Source: Schlesneria sp. DSM 10557 (GTDB lineage: Bacteria; Planctomycetota; Planctomycetia; Planctomycetales; Planctomycetaceae). Taken from it: DNA of 64,000 nt. The first letter of the stretch is position 1; each line of letters starts with the position of its first letter. The notes under the pieces are model-generated. The model was given only the letters and a program-made list of their open reading frames with translations. It had not been told where the DNA came from and did no database searches. Location: NCBI RefSeq assembly GCF_041860085.1, contig NZ_CP124747.1, positions 3,534,001 to 3,598,000 of the forward strand, read 5' to 3'. This document shows positions 29,213 through 38,863 of the stretch, in pieces. The translations under genes were made by a program, and so were the position numbers.

Positions 29213-29644
29213 TCAGAACGACAGCCGATTCAATACAGTCAAAACGCCCCGTGATTCCGTGGGCGTGATCGTCCGTGTGGACGTCGTGATCACAACCGCA
29301 AACTGACCTTCCACTGTGCGTTTCAAGAGACCGGTTTGTGCCGACGTTGGCTCGAACCGCAAAGTCCTCGTATTGCCGGATGGAGTGACGACCGTCCCCG
29401 GAATGACCAGTGCACACTTCTGTCGATCGCCGGATCGCAAATGCAAAGCGACCGCCGCCCCGGTCAGATCCGGCAGATGATCGCCAGGCAGGTCCACTTC
29501 GAGCGCACGTCGATCGAGGTACGAATAATCGTCCCCGATCGTCAGCGTGAGGACTCCGCCAACAATCTTGATCGTCTCGATTGTCTCAGTGGCAACCCGC
29601 AGCCGGCGGCGACTGAGACAGAGAGGGATGGCGAAACGAATCAT
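29213..29644 (-). CDS. phage baseplate-type protein (BppU-like N-terminal fold)
   Basis: 143 residues. From residue ~20 it is a small beta-sandwich (IVGGVLTLTIGDDYSYLDRRALEVDL, VALHLRSGDRQKCALVI, EGQFAVVITTSTRTITP) as in BppU-type tail proteins. Its ATG overlaps the stop of the preceding gene by one base. Assignment by pattern only. Confidence 0.5.
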   Translation of the reverse strand: MIRFAIPLCLSRRRLRVATETIETIKIVGGVLTLTIGDDYSYLDRRALEVDLPGDHLPDLTGAAVALHLRSGDRQKCALVIPGTVVTPSGNTRTLRFEPTSAQTGLLKRTVEGQFAVVITTSTRTITPTESRGVLTVLNRLSF

Positions 29645-30303
29645 CAGCTCGCATCCAAAGTGATTCCGGTGATATTCCCGTCCGCGTCCTGGTTGGACGT
29701 GATCCGGACCTTGCTGTCATCAATGGCCCGCGTGAGGATCTCATTCGTCGGCAGACCCGAGATCTTTCCGACCAGCGCGGCGAGGATCAGCCGCAATGCT
29801 TCCTGCAGTCCAAACCCGTCGAGTTCACCGCCGGCAAAGATCGCCGCCACGAGCTCGTCGATTGCCGCTACGTTCGGCGTGTCGACCAGGTCCATCTGTG
29901 ACCCAACGGCCGCTGGATCCGCAGGCAAGTTGTCGGTTTTGGATTTGATGGCAGTAATCAGGGCCGCGATCGCTGCCAGAAGCCCCACCTGGATCGTGTC
30001 TGCTTCCAGCCGTTTCCCCGAGGCCTCGCCCCAGATCGTCACACGCCCAGGATCGGCCAGCAGAGAGTTGGGAATGTCAATTCGATAGGTGCCGTCCCCA
30101 TATCCCCAAAGGCCCCCTTCAGTCCAGGCATCCGTTGCAGCAGAGAGGTTTACGAGTGCGATAGTGACGGCCGCGAAGGCCCCCGCTTTGGCCGCTTTGA
30201 CCACCGGCATTCCAGCAGCGTTCAGGCCTGCGACGGGCAAACCAGAATCATCAAATACACGCACGATGATCGATTGGCTTTGTGAGCCTGCGTCAAAAAA
30301 CAT
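29644..30303 (-). CDS. phage structural protein, unknown
   Basis: 219 residues: N-terminal beta domain (SQSIIVRVFDDSGLPVAGLN...GDGTYRIDIPNSLLADPG) and a C-terminal part of helix and strand with IKSKTDNLPADPA and the end RITSNQDADGNITGITLDAS. Similar pieces occur in planctomycete phage-like clusters by recall. Overlaps neighbours at both ends (TAATG-type junctions), so it is in the tailspike operon. Confidence 0.6.
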   Translation of the reverse strand: MFFDAGSQSQSIIVRVFDDSGLPVAGLNAAGMPVVKAAKAGAFAAVTIALVNLSAATDAWTEGGLWGYGDGTYRIDIPNSLLADPGRVTIWGEASGKRLEADTIQVGLLAAIAALITAIKSKTDNLPADPAAVGSQMDLVDTPNVAAIDELVAAIFAGGELDGFGLQEALRLILAALVGKISGLPTNEILTRAIDDSKVRITSNQDADGNITGITLDAS

Positions 30304-33035
30304 TATCTCCGTCTCCTTCGACGTAGCAGCAATCCACCGGCCGACTGGAATTCAAACGCCCCCACGGCACCGCTGCCGTTAGTCCGCCTCACGACACCAT
30401 CCAGTGCGTATTTCCTCCCCTGACTCAATGCCATATTGAGGCACTGTGCACCGGGAGCAGGGTGGTAATCTCCCTCAGTATTCGAGGGAGTTGCCCCTGT
30501 TGCTGATGTGTCATTGATGAATTGATTCTTGACGGCTGCTGGCGCGATGACATTGAACTTGCTGTTCTTGCCATCGCGGAGCCCCGCGAGAGTCGCAGGC
30601 CCGAAGCCTACGTTCCCGATCGCACCGGACAGGTTACAATTCTGGCTGTACCCGACCCTGTAGACAGACCAGTAGTTCTGGCACCTCGCACCGGCGGGAA
30701 GGTTCGCGCCGTGGGAAGATGTATCAAACACCATATTGTTTGTGAGACTCAGGCAGCATGCCTCGAACCATTGCGTCTTCAAATTGGATGTTGAGTCGTT
30801 GTAGGGACCGTTGGCCCGCTCACCGGCGCATGTCAAGTAGGCCGCGTTGACATTGGCAATCGCGCGTGTGTCACCGTCCGCACTTAACTGGTAGCACTTA
30901 TCGCTGACCGTCGAGGCCACCTTAAATAGCGAACCCACAAACGAGACGCCCAGACGCGCATAATCCAGCGTGCCGTTCGTCACATGCACATTGACCAGAG
31001 TGCCGCCGGACGTGCCGGTGACTCCCAATATTTTGCTGTCAACGATTTTCAAAAACATCGGAGGCAGCGCGCCGGAGGCTTTGGGGTCGCGTATGACATT
31101 CGCGCCGATAATTGTCGATCCGATGAAGTTGGTCGGACAAAACGCGAGACCAAAACTGCCGGAAATATAGCTGCCGAGTACGAGAGCATTGTTGGCCCTC
31201 GTGTTTGCGTTATTCGCCTGGAATCCGCCCGTCACCGTGATGTTGTCGTACCAGGTCAAACCGGTTCGATTGGCGAATTCACCGGTCCCGTCGAATTGAT
31301 TGATTGTAAAACGTCTGATGGCTAACTCAGTGACGGGTTGGGCTCGCGTCGTATTGCTGTCCGAGACAGGGTCGATGTAAGTGTTCGCGGTTGACGTGGC
31401 CGTCGCAGTGAATGAGAGGCCGTCGCCCATCAGCATTCGTTTCGAGCAGGCCTTATTCGCCCCTGCGGTAACCAGTACTGTGCCGGACGTGGCTGTTGGA
31501 TCGGCGATCACGTGAAGCCACACTGATGGAATGTTGAGCGTCTGCATCGACGCCCCGAACCCGGAGTGTGTCCCAGCCTTGAGATAGATCCGGCCATTGC
31601 CTGGATCATTATGCGTTGTCAGACCGCCTCCGGCCGTATTGTTGTAAGTCTGCAGTGCAGCGCCGGCGAGCTGAATTGTCGAGTAACAATTTGAAAGCGT
31701 ACCCTTGGCTGCATTGGCATCTGCGAATGTCGCAAAAACTCCATTCGTCCCGGTTGCCGTACCGCTCGGGTCCACGAAGCAATGTCCCGTCTTATAGACC
31801 GCTGCGGGATCATTATAGAAATGCCACCTTGCGGGAATGTTCCGCGAATTCTGCTTCGTCGAGTCGTTCCCAAAATAGTCCCAGACACAAGTTCCGTCGC
31901 TGATCGCAGTACCTGTTCCAGTCGGCCCGGTTACTGAAGACGTGCCCGCTGTCGTGCAGACATAGAAGTTGCTGCCGTTTCGAACCAGTACTCCCGCATA
32001 GGCGTAGGCCTTACCAGCCTGCCAGTCAGCCCCCTCCGCGTCGTATCTCGTCCGCCAGACAGTGCCCAGCAGCGGATAGAACTCCGCCTCCACAAAACTG
32101 TCTCCAGCAGGCAAACCGCTGGTGTTGATCGTCGCGGAGTAGCACTCCACTGCACAGCCGCCAGGTGAGCCGCTCGCCGTCGCAAGCGCCGAAAGCGTTG
32201 GGGATGTCACGGACACAGTGGGGCTCGATGTCGTCCGTGCTGCATCCCACGCCGTGAACTTCGCACCGGCGATCTGCTGCCCGACCCCAATTGGGACGCC
32301 CCACACGTGATCCGACTGCGCCTCGATTGTGAGGCTTCCGGTTGCCAGCACATGCGGTAGCGAGAGGTACACTGACATGCACGGCTCGTACTGCAATGCC
32401 GAACTGTTCGTGATGCTCGCGATCGAAGCCGCCGCATTGTTCGACTGTCCGCCAACGCTGTAACACCCCGCGCCGATGGACACAGAGTTGATCGTCGATC
32501 CGGCGTAGATCGGCTCGGGAATCATCACATACACCCACACGTCGCTGCCGTCGATTGCCTCGACGTATCCCGTATACGGTGCCGTGTTGACCGATGCTTG
32601 CATGCACTCCCATGACACCGCCCCGTCGCTCACGATTTGACCTAGCGTGGTATGGGTCGGTGCGGATGCTCCACGCAACCCACCTGCGGCCGTGTAAAAC
32701 GCCCGATTTCCGTTGCTGCAATACGATTTCGGGGGCACGGTCCCACCCGATCCGATGCTGGTCCATGTCTTGGGAAAGGGGTCCTTGAGTGGCACTCCAC
32801 CGGTAATCGTGCGCGTTCGCGTCACTGGCGAAAGATCTACGTGACTGAAACCGGGGTCCGACACCGAGATCGTCAGCGAAGCAAACGCCGCGATCGGATC
32901 CACCCTGTCGTCTCGACGGCCCATCGCTTCGATCTTGAGACGCACACAACAACCGTTGACGTTGGGCGAGAACCCGCTGTCAGTGGCAACCGTTCCACCC
33001 AAAACTTCGAACGCAATGACATCGCGCGCGGCCAT
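30303..33035 (-). CDS. large tail fibre / tailspike protein, beta-helix-like
   Basis: 910 residues, rich in G, S, T, N and A with little Lys. Residues ~1-130 form an attachment-like domain. The C-terminal half repeats short strand patterns (NCYSTIQLAGAALQ, GRIYLKAGTHSGFG, WYDNITVTGGFQANNANTRAN) like a right-handed beta-helix. The C terminus is a run of Arg (LLLRRRRRR), very unusual for a spike. Receptor binding or polysaccharide depolymerisation is inferred. Confidence 0.6.
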   Translation of the reverse strand: MAARDVIAFEVLGGTVATDSGFSPNVNGCCVRLKIEAMGRRDDRVDPIAAFASLTISVSDPGFSHVDLSPVTRTRTITGGVPLKDPFPKTWTSIGSGGTVPPKSYCSNGNRAFYTAAGGLRGASAPTHTTLGQIVSDGAVSWECMQASVNTAPYTGYVEAIDGSDVWVYVMIPEPIYAGSTINSVSIGAGCYSVGGQSNNAAASIASITNSSALQYEPCMSVYLSLPHVLATGSLTIEAQSDHVWGVPIGVGQQIAGAKFTAWDAARTTSSPTVSVTSPTLSALATASGSPGGCAVECYSATINTSGLPAGDSFVEAEFYPLLGTVWRTRYDAEGADWQAGKAYAYAGVLVRNGSNFYVCTTAGTSSVTGPTGTGTAISDGTCVWDYFGNDSTKQNSRNIPARWHFYNDPAAVYKTGHCFVDPSGTATGTNGVFATFADANAAKGTLSNCYSTIQLAGAALQTYNNTAGGGLTTHNDPGNGRIYLKAGTHSGFGASMQTLNIPSVWLHVIADPTATSGTVLVTAGANKACSKRMLMGDGLSFTATATSTANTYIDPVSDSNTTRAQPVTELAIRRFTINQFDGTGEFANRTGLTWYDNITVTGGFQANNANTRANNALVLGSYISGSFGLAFCPTNFIGSTIIGANVIRDPKASGALPPMFLKIVDSKILGVTGTSGGTLVNVHVTNGTLDYARLGVSFVGSLFKVASTVSDKCYQLSADGDTRAIANVNAAYLTCAGERANGPYNDSTSNLKTQWFEACCLSLTNNMVFDTSSHGANLPAGARCQNYWSVYRVGYSQNCNLSGAIGNVGFGPATLAGLRDGKNSKFNVIAPAAVKNQFINDTSATGATPSNTEGDYHPAPGAQCLNMALSQGRKYALDGVVRRTNGSGAVGAFEFQSAGGLLLRRRRRR

Positions 33036-34303
33036 TATTGTTGTGCTCCCGCTCCACCGATGCGGACGATTCGCCCGGCTGCCGGGCTGTCTTCACGCAC
33101 GGTCAAATCAAATGCCGCGTTCGTCAGGTCGTATCGTTTGAACGTCTTTGCCGGATCCACCACTGCGAACTTGTTCCACGGTTTCGGAGGGGCCTGAAAC
33201 GCGAAGTTGTTCTCGGCTTCGACCCCATTTGCCGCCAGGTTGTAAGTGGGCGAGATATTGTTTCTCACCACGACGTTCTCGGGGTCCGCTCCCCCTTCAC
33301 TTGCTCGGCGAGGGAATACACCGATCCAGCACGGGCTTCGTGATGGGTCTCCCTGGTACAGCACGGTATTATTCTCAATGACACAGTCATTCATCCCGTA
33401 CAGACCGATTCCGTGTGGCGCGGTCGCCATCACAACATTGTCTCTGACCACGAAGTGGGCGAAGGTCCCATCAAAGACCGCGATGCCTTGAAACGTCGCG
33501 GTTCCGATCGGCGGAATCGATTTGTATTTTCCGGTCGAGTACGCCACGAAATTCCCCTCAATGAGGACGTTTCGCAGTGGCTCGTGTGCGAAGTTCCACC
33601 CTTGCATTCCGTCATGGTGGAACTGATTTGATTTGAGGTCGTAAAGATCAGTGATCCGATTGCGGGTGATCTTCAGGTTGCTGGCGGAGTGCTGAATGCC
33701 ATCATTGATGAAGTACTCAATCGTGTTCGAGTCGACGGCGATCCGATCCCCCTCCACGAAGACGCAGTTTTCGAGACCGTAAAGACGGTTTTTGCGAACA
33801 CTGATTTCCGTGCCTCGAATCCAAAGGCCGTACCAGGGGCAGCGAGCTTCCCACTCGCGATCCGTCCACGTGGTCGCGTCCGCCGCCGTCCGGATATCAC
33901 AATCTTCGACCGTCACCCCCGTAACGTCCGTGAGTCGCCAGACCATCGACCACTTAGGCAAGGCGACGTCGGGCAACTGCACCGCAAGGCCTCGGAAGGT
34001 CCAGTTCGTCAGACCGGTTCCCGTCATCTGCGACATGACAGGCTGATGCCCGTCGAGAGCTTCGACAGTAATCACGTCCGTTGCGGCAAACTCGGGACCC
34101 TGGAGGACTGGCCGTCCATGATCGCCGCTCATCAGCTTGATCGTGTCGCCAGCGTGTACCGCTCCCTTCGCAGGGTCGGCACCGTTCACCAGGCGAGCCT
34201 TCACCACGGCCTCAAGTGTGCCCCAGGGCCGCGAGCGCGAACCGTCTCCGGAAGACGATCCTTTGATCGGGTCGCAATAAAACACCTTGGGTTTCGTGGC
34301 CAT
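33035..34303 (-). CDS. right-handed parallel beta-helix tailspike (pectate-lyase-like fold)
   Basis: 422 residues beginning VFYCDPIKGSSSGDGSRSRPWGTL, the standard entry to a polysaccharide lyase-type beta-helix. PbH1-like rungs follow: GVTVEDCDIRTAADATT, ISVRKNRLYGLENCVF, NLKITRNRITDLYDL, FVVRDNVVMATAPHG, CVIENNTVLYQGD. Likely binds or cuts a host surface polysaccharide. The active site cannot be identified. Start at 34303 (MATKPK). Confidence 0.75.
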   Translation of the reverse strand: MATKPKVFYCDPIKGSSSGDGSRSRPWGTLEAVVKARLVNGADPAKGAVHAGDTIKLMSGDHGRPVLQGPEFAATDVITVEALDGHQPVMSQMTGTGLTNWTFRGLAVQLPDVALPKWSMVWRLTDVTGVTVEDCDIRTAADATTWTDREWEARCPWYGLWIRGTEISVRKNRLYGLENCVFVEGDRIAVDSNTIEYFINDGIQHSASNLKITRNRITDLYDLKSNQFHHDGMQGWNFAHEPLRNVLIEGNFVAYSTGKYKSIPPIGTATFQGIAVFDGTFAHFVVRDNVVMATAPHGIGLYGMNDCVIENNTVLYQGDPSRSPCWIGVFPRRASEGGADPENVVVRNNISPTYNLAANGVEAENNFAFQAPPKPWNKFAVVDPAKTFKRYDLTNAAFDLTVREDSPAAGRIVRIGGAGAQQ

Positions 34304-34315
34304 GTCAGAGACTCG

Positions 34316-34353
34316 CAAAAAGGCCCTCTCCCCGGAGCGATCCAGGGAGAGGG
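34316..34353 (-). terminator. rho-independent terminator (minus strand)
   Basis: CCCTCTCC...GGAGAGGG stem (34324-34332 with ~34345-34353), followed on the minus strand by CCTTTTTG. It lies just before the 34303 tailspike gene and after the 34383 gene, so it would end the head transcript. The tailspike operon may start from its own promoter here. Confidence 0.75.
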
Positions 34354-34382
34354 ATTTTCAAAGGACAATCTTTGATCGGCGG

Positions 34383-34805
34383 TCAGAACAGCAACTTGGC
34401 AACCAGACTCACGGAGCTCGCATCGCCTGACGCGGACTTCGTTGCCCGGACCCCGACATAGCCAACGACGTCGGTTGGCAGTCGGAATCGTTTCTTGGAG
34501 GTCGCAGCTCCAGCCCCACCCGCACCGGTTTGCGTGAGTACTGCGTTCGCGATCACGGTTGGGCTCTGGATCACTCCGTTCGCATCGACAGACGCGCCTG
34601 TCACGATCGCGTAGATCACCGTTGCAGCATCGCCCAGCATGCCGGTGGTCAACGCCGGAGCAGTAAACTCCAACTCGCAAAAGGCGACGAAATCACCGTT
34701 GGCGGTCTGGTCGAGCGGAATCCCGGGCGTGGTCACTGCGGATGCACCGGTCGGCATCGCAATCGATTTGGTCAGCAGCCCATCGGCTACAAGTGGTCGA
34801 GACAT
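34383..34805 (-). CDS. capsid decoration / cement protein (Bbp16-like by position)
   Basis: 140 residues, Ala/Thr/Ser/Gly-rich beta protein (ANGDFVAFCELEFTAPALTTG; KRFRLPTDVVGYVGVRATKS). It follows the Bbp17-type major capsid gene, the place of the small capsid cement protein in BPP-1-like phages. Sequence match not verified. Confidence 0.55.
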   Translation of the reverse strand: MSRPLVADGLLTKSIAMPTGASAVTTPGIPLDQTANGDFVAFCELEFTAPALTTGMLGDAATVIYAIVTGASVDANGVIQSPTVIANAVLTQTGAGGAGAATSKKRFRLPTDVVGYVGVRATKSASGDASSVSLVAKLLF

Positions 34806-34849
34806 CTCAGTACCTCATGGGCGGCCAGTTGGCCGCATTCGATGTTCGG

Positions 34850-34881
34850 AAATCGGCGTGATGTCACGCGACATCACGCCG
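34850..34881 (-). terminator. hairpin downstream of the capsid gene
   Basis: A 12-bp perfect stem (34854-34865 with 34870-34881), four-base loop, followed on the minus strand by ATTTCC. The weak T tract suggests a partial terminator that lets some transcripts pass to the 34805 gene. A second palindrome, GCGGCCAG-TTGGCCGC, lies at 34821-34836. Confidence 0.55.
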
Positions 34882-34913
34882 TAGAGATCATGCGTCCCGC
34901 CGTCGATCAGGGA

Positions 34914-35867
34914 TCAGGAGGCGGTTTCGGTCATCGTCAACGACTCGGTCGGAGCGATCGGAATCCCCTCGAACGAGTTCGGCGTTGGCGCTGGCAACCC
35001 GGTCGGGCTGAACGTCGTTCGACTCGCACGGAGCTGTTCCAGCACGGTTTTTGGCATGAACAGCACGTCGGGACGGACCTTCATTTTGGTCAAGAGCTGA
35101 TAGAGCAGAGCATCCGTCAGCCGCTTGTTGGCTTCGTCCTTGATGTTCTTGATCCGGCCGATCGAGCGAGTCGACCCGACTTGCACGCCAGGATAGGCGA
35201 GCAAGTCTTGCACGTAGGCCTTCATCGGCTTGAGTGGCGTGGTGGTACCTGGATCGGCCCGATAGACCGTCTCAACAGTCTTGTCCGGGATCGCCAGCGC
35301 ACCATTCTCACCATAGATCCACTGCACATCAGCAACGCCGAACTTGACGGCCCAGACGGATCCACACGTGTTACCGGTCCCGGTCGCGTCCACCGTGAAT
35401 TCGGCCTGGATCGCGTCGACCAGGCCGGGGAAACCTTTACCGTCGATCAACCGCCCGTAGAAAAACTGCGACCCCAGGAGCTGCATCGAGGCCTCCATGA
35501 TCCCCATCGCCTCATCGGCGATATAAGCATCTGGTCCGTCTTCGCTCCGATCAGCAACAGCCTTGTCTACCTCCCACCGGGGGTTGAAAATGAACGTCTC
35601 GACGAGCCGGTTTTCGTAGGTCCCGGCCGAGATATTGGCGCCGGTGTTACCGTCGCGGAATCCGACCGTGGGGTTCCCGGTCCGGACGAGGGTCTTGTAA
35701 TTGATCCCCTTGATCGTGCGGACAGAGCCCACACCGGGGAGAGTCGATCCGTCCCAGTTTTTACCGGAAATTTCCGGGATCCACTTGGACGTTTCTGAGA
35801 TCAGCGGAACGGCTCGATCGCGTCCGTTCCGTTTCGCCATGTCCAGCAGCGTTGGATAAGTCGGCAT
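34914..35867 (-). CDS. major capsid protein (Bordetella phage BPP-1 Bbp17 type)
   Basis: 317 residues from the ATG at 35867 (AGGAG eight bases upstream). The start MPTYPTLLDMAKRNGRD and later TLVRTGNPTVGFRDGN, ENRLVETFIFNPRWEVDKAVAD, AMGIMEASMQLLGSQFFYG and KGFPGLVDAI are the wording I recall for the BPP-1-type HK97-fold capsid protein. Flanked by the protease/scaffold and the decoration protein as expected. Confidence 0.88.
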   Translation of the reverse strand: MPTYPTLLDMAKRNGRDRAVPLISETSKWIPEISGKNWDGSTLPGVGSVRTIKGINYKTLVRTGNPTVGFRDGNTGANISAGTYENRLVETFIFNPRWEVDKAVADRSEDGPDAYIADEAMGIMEASMQLLGSQFFYGRLIDGKGFPGLVDAIQAEFTVDATGTGNTCGSVWAVKFGVADVQWIYGENGALAIPDKTVETVYRADPGTTTPLKPMKAYVQDLLAYPGVQVGSTRSIGRIKNIKDEANKRLTDALLYQLLTKMKVRPDVLFMPKTVLEQLRASRTTFSPTGLPAPTPNSFEGIPIAPTESLTMTETAS

Positions 35868-36011
35868 CGAAGAGGCTCCTTTCAAGAGCCTCCGTTGCGG
35901 TTATGATCTGTCGTGAGTCGTTCGCGGGGGTTGCCGGGGGCGGTAGCTATCCGCTGGTCCCGGCGCTCCCGCAACGGAGTACCGTGGTAGGGGCTTCCAG
36001 CCCCAATTCAA

Positions 36012-37355
36012 TTACTGAGCAGGGGTCGCGATCGCCGCCGCAAAAGCGGCCCGGGCGTCGTAAGACGGGTCACCCGTCGCCAGCGGTGAGGCGTTGGACT
36101 TGTCACGCTTCGGATCGGGAGCCGCAGTGAACGCGGCCGGGTCCACACCCATCTTCGCGATCGCGGCCAGCTTCTCGTCACGCTCCTTGATCTGAGCATT
36201 CAGAGAGGCAATGTGCTTGGATTGGGCTGCTTTGAAACTGACCCCATCCATGAAGTACTGAGCCCCGGAATCATTGCCGAACTCTTTGCAGTACTCCTGC
36301 AGCGTGGCATCAGGCTTGCCGCCCTTACTCGCTTTGCTGGTCTTCGACTTGTCTTCGTCCTCGTCTTCGGAGGCTTTATCCTCGTCGTCTTCGTCCGAGG
36401 CCTGCTCTTCATCTTTCTTGTCGTCCTCGGAAGTGGACTCTTCGTCCTCTTTCTTTTCCTCGCCCAGTTCTTTGTCTTCCTTCTTTTCTTCGTCCTTCTT
36501 TTCGTCTTCGGACAAAGCAGCTTTCTTCGTCATGTCGGCACCTTTGGAGAGAGTCATCCCGGCTTTCGCCAGGAACTTGGTCACAAAACTTTTCAGTCGC
36601 TCAGGTGCGACTTCGACCCCGAATGAGGACGACAAGGCAGGGGCTTCCTGCGATTGTCCGAAGACAAATTCGAGTAACTTCGTTCCATCGGCGAGGACCT
36701 TGTTTTCCCGATGGAACAGCCCGTTCGGGTTCGCTGCGGGCTCGTCAACCACGTCTGCAGCTCGTAACTGAGCGATACGGGCATGCCGCATGTGCTGCAC
36801 GTTGAGCGGGTCCGGGCTCACGAATTTCTTCCGAGTTTCAATGACGTTCCCGTCATCGTCCTTCAGCTCGATGTCCTGCATGTGCTCGGCTTCGAACAAC
36901 TCTTCCGCCTCCCAATCGTGCATGAACACGATCGACAGACCAAAGTTGCCTGGATCCTCTTCAGCAAGCGTCATCACATAACCAGCCAGATCGCCATCGG
37001 GGGCGCTGTGTGCAGCTTGGTAAAAGTGCAGATCACCGTAGACCTGGTCCCCGACTTTCTTCGTGTTCTCGATCGTCCCCAAGGCCTTGCCCATTCCATC
37101 AGTGCAGAGGTCGGGATGCATGAACCGAGACTTGAGCAGTTTCGGCTCAACCGGCGTCCCGTCGACGATCTGCGTCAGCATCTCGTCATCGATCCACATG
37201 TAGTGGCCCAGAGCCTCGCCCCGTGAGCACAGTGACACACCATAGATCACACCCGACGAGTACCGTCCCCCCTCGCGATCCACGCGGGCTTTCGCCTTCG
37301 GATCCGAAGCGGCTTCCAGTCGATCGACGGCAGGTTTTTGCGTCAGCTTGCTCAT
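36012..37355 (-). CDS. prohead protease / scaffolding fusion with an acidic middle
   Basis: 447 residues between portal and capsid. The N-terminal ~230 residues (IYGVSLCSRGEALGHYMWIDDEMLTQIVDG; HPDLCTDGMGKALGTIENTK; DPGNFGLSIVFMHDWEAEELFEAE) fit a head maturation protease. Residues ~275-355 are a run of E, D, K and S. The C-terminal part (FKAAQSKHIASLNAQIKERDEKLAAIAKMG) is a coiled-coil scaffold tail. Protease plus scaffold in one chain is common in lambda-like phages. Catalytic residues not assigned. Confidence 0.7.
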   Translation of the reverse strand: MSKLTQKPAVDRLEAASDPKAKARVDREGGRYSSGVIYGVSLCSRGEALGHYMWIDDEMLTQIVDGTPVEPKLLKSRFMHPDLCTDGMGKALGTIENTKKVGDQVYGDLHFYQAAHSAPDGDLAGYVMTLAEEDPGNFGLSIVFMHDWEAEELFEAEHMQDIELKDDDGNVIETRKKFVSPDPLNVQHMRHARIAQLRAADVVDEPAANPNGLFHRENKVLADGTKLLEFVFGQSQEAPALSSSFGVEVAPERLKSFVTKFLAKAGMTLSKGADMTKKAALSEDEKKDEEKKEDKELGEEKKEDEESTSEDDKKDEEQASDEDDEDKASEDEDEDKSKTSKASKGGKPDATLQEYCKEFGNDSGAQYFMDGVSFKAAQSKHIASLNAQIKERDEKLAAIAKMGVDPAAFTAAPDPKRDKSNASPLATGDPSYDARAAFAAAIATPAQ

Positions 37356-38863
37356 ACCGTCAGGCCTCCCATCGGCAATTGACTCAGCGGATTCGTTCCG
37401 CCCATCTGAGCTGGGTCGGTCATGATTTGCACCATCTGGATCAACTTGGGGTCAATCGAGATATCGTTCTCCTTGAGGAACTGCTGCTGCCGTTTCAGCC
37501 GCATCATGTCCCGGTACCAGTCGCGCCCGGTCCGTTCGAGGTAGATCGTTTCCCAGTCGCCCAGGCCTGCACCAATCGCCTGGATGTCGGCATTGATCTC
37601 TTGTGACGGATTCCAGTAGGGGCAGCCTGCAGGATGCCACGAAAACGGAATCTTGCTTACGTTCGCTCCCGCCGGCAGCCGCAGCCGTCCTTCGGCAATC
37701 CAACGCGCAATCAGCCACCGTGTGAGCGGAGCCAGGACGTTGGTCACCAAATTCCGCCGCTTCGTTTTGCAGCTCTCCAGATAAAGGATGAGAGCAGCTC
37801 TCTGCCCGAAAAAATTCGTCAATCCCTCGTCGTAGAAGCACAAGGGGATATCGAGCGATTTGAGAGCGAACCCGATCGTGCTCTTAAAAAAGTCGAATGT
37901 CTGCACGGAAGGCGAATCGTCAGTGAGGAACTTCACGTCCTCCCCTGGATCCAGTTCGAGCTTGAATGGTCCCTTGCCGAACTCGACCTCATACTTTTGC
38001 GTCGTTTCACAGGCGACAGGATTGCCAAATTGATCCAGGATCGGAGTGGCCTCTTCAATCTCCGTGTGATCGCCCAGCCCGTCGACGGCTTTACTCGTGA
38101 CGATCATTCCGAATGCGGCTCGGAGTTTCGCAGCGGCTTTCGTCAGATCCACCCACTCATACGCATCGCAAAAGTCATTCAGGCCCGCTGTAATGAGGCC
38201 GATCCCGCGAACCTGGTCGGAGCGTTCAGTCGGCCAGTAGCCGTGATAGATGACCTGATTCGCCGGATAGTCCTGCGGATTCGAGTAACCGCCGTAGACC
38301 TCGCGTTTCCAGATGCGATACGCCGTCGCGGCGCCCTGCTTGTTCAGCTTGACGCCGTGGGCTTCGCTGCCGTCCAAGGCCATGCCAAGCTCGCTCCGGA
38401 GACGATCGGTTTCGACCTGCTGGATGTGACTGCTCTTGAGGGGCAGAAGCAAGTGATCCCCTTCGACCACCGCCCGGCCCTCGGTCATACGCACGATCCG
38501 ATCGAGCGTATGACGGGCCATGACGTCGCAGTTTTTCGGATCATTCGAATACCAGTCCATGAGGTCCTGGACGTCGGTATCGAAACGGTTGTCGCCGGTG
38601 TCACAAATGAACGAGTGACGCGAGACAAAATCGAGGTGTTTTCCGACCGCCCAACGGCAGATGGCAAAATTGCGAAGAGCGTCATTCGCCTGGGCGTTGA
38701 GCTGATCGCGCTTGGACTGATTCAGCTCCGCGTCTTCGGATTTGATGGTTGGAGACGCCATCCGCCGTTTCTTCGTGTCCTCGACGGCGTCATATCCAAA
38801 CGACGACACACGCGACCCGGCCGGGGCGTTCATCGCTCTCCAAAACTCCGAAAAGATGCCCAT
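37352..38863 (-). CDS. portal protein (lambda gpB family)
   Basis: 503 residues. Marks of the lambda portal family include VSSFGYDAV near the start, SKRDQLNAQANDALRNF, the conserved VIYHGYWPTERSDQVRGIG (compare QxxRPGQxRG), and LTNFFGQRAALILYLESCKTKR in the stem-crown region. It forms the dodecameric DNA entry ring at one capsid vertex. Coupled to the protease gene by an ATGA overlap and to the gpW-like gene by TGATG. Confidence 0.88.
   Translation of the reverse strand: MGIFSEFWRAMNAPAGSRVSSFGYDAVEDTKKRRMASPTIKSEDAELNQSKRDQLNAQANDALRNFAICRWAVGKHLDFVSRHSFICDTGDNRFDTDVQDLMDWYSNDPKNCDVMARHTLDRIVRMTEGRAVVEGDHLLLPLKSSHIQQVETDRLRSELGMALDGSEAHGVKLNKQGAATAYRIWKREVYGGYSNPQDYPANQVIYHGYWPTERSDQVRGIGLITAGLNDFCDAYEWVDLTKAAAKLRAAFGMIVTSKAVDGLGDHTEIEEATPILDQFGNPVACETTQKYEVEFGKGPFKLELDPGEDVKFLTDDSPSVQTFDFFKSTIGFALKSLDIPLCFYDEGLTNFFGQRAALILYLESCKTKRRNLVTNVLAPLTRWLIARWIAEGRLRLPAGANVSKIPFSWHPAGCPYWNPSQEINADIQAIGAGLGDWETIYLERTGRDWYRDMMRLKRQQQFLKENDISIDPKLIQMVQIMTDPAQMGGTNPLSQLPMGGLTV

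Noticed and set aside
34530..35798. 422-codon plus-strand frame opposite the capsid gene
   Set aside because: Arg/His-rich mirror of a recognised capsid protein.
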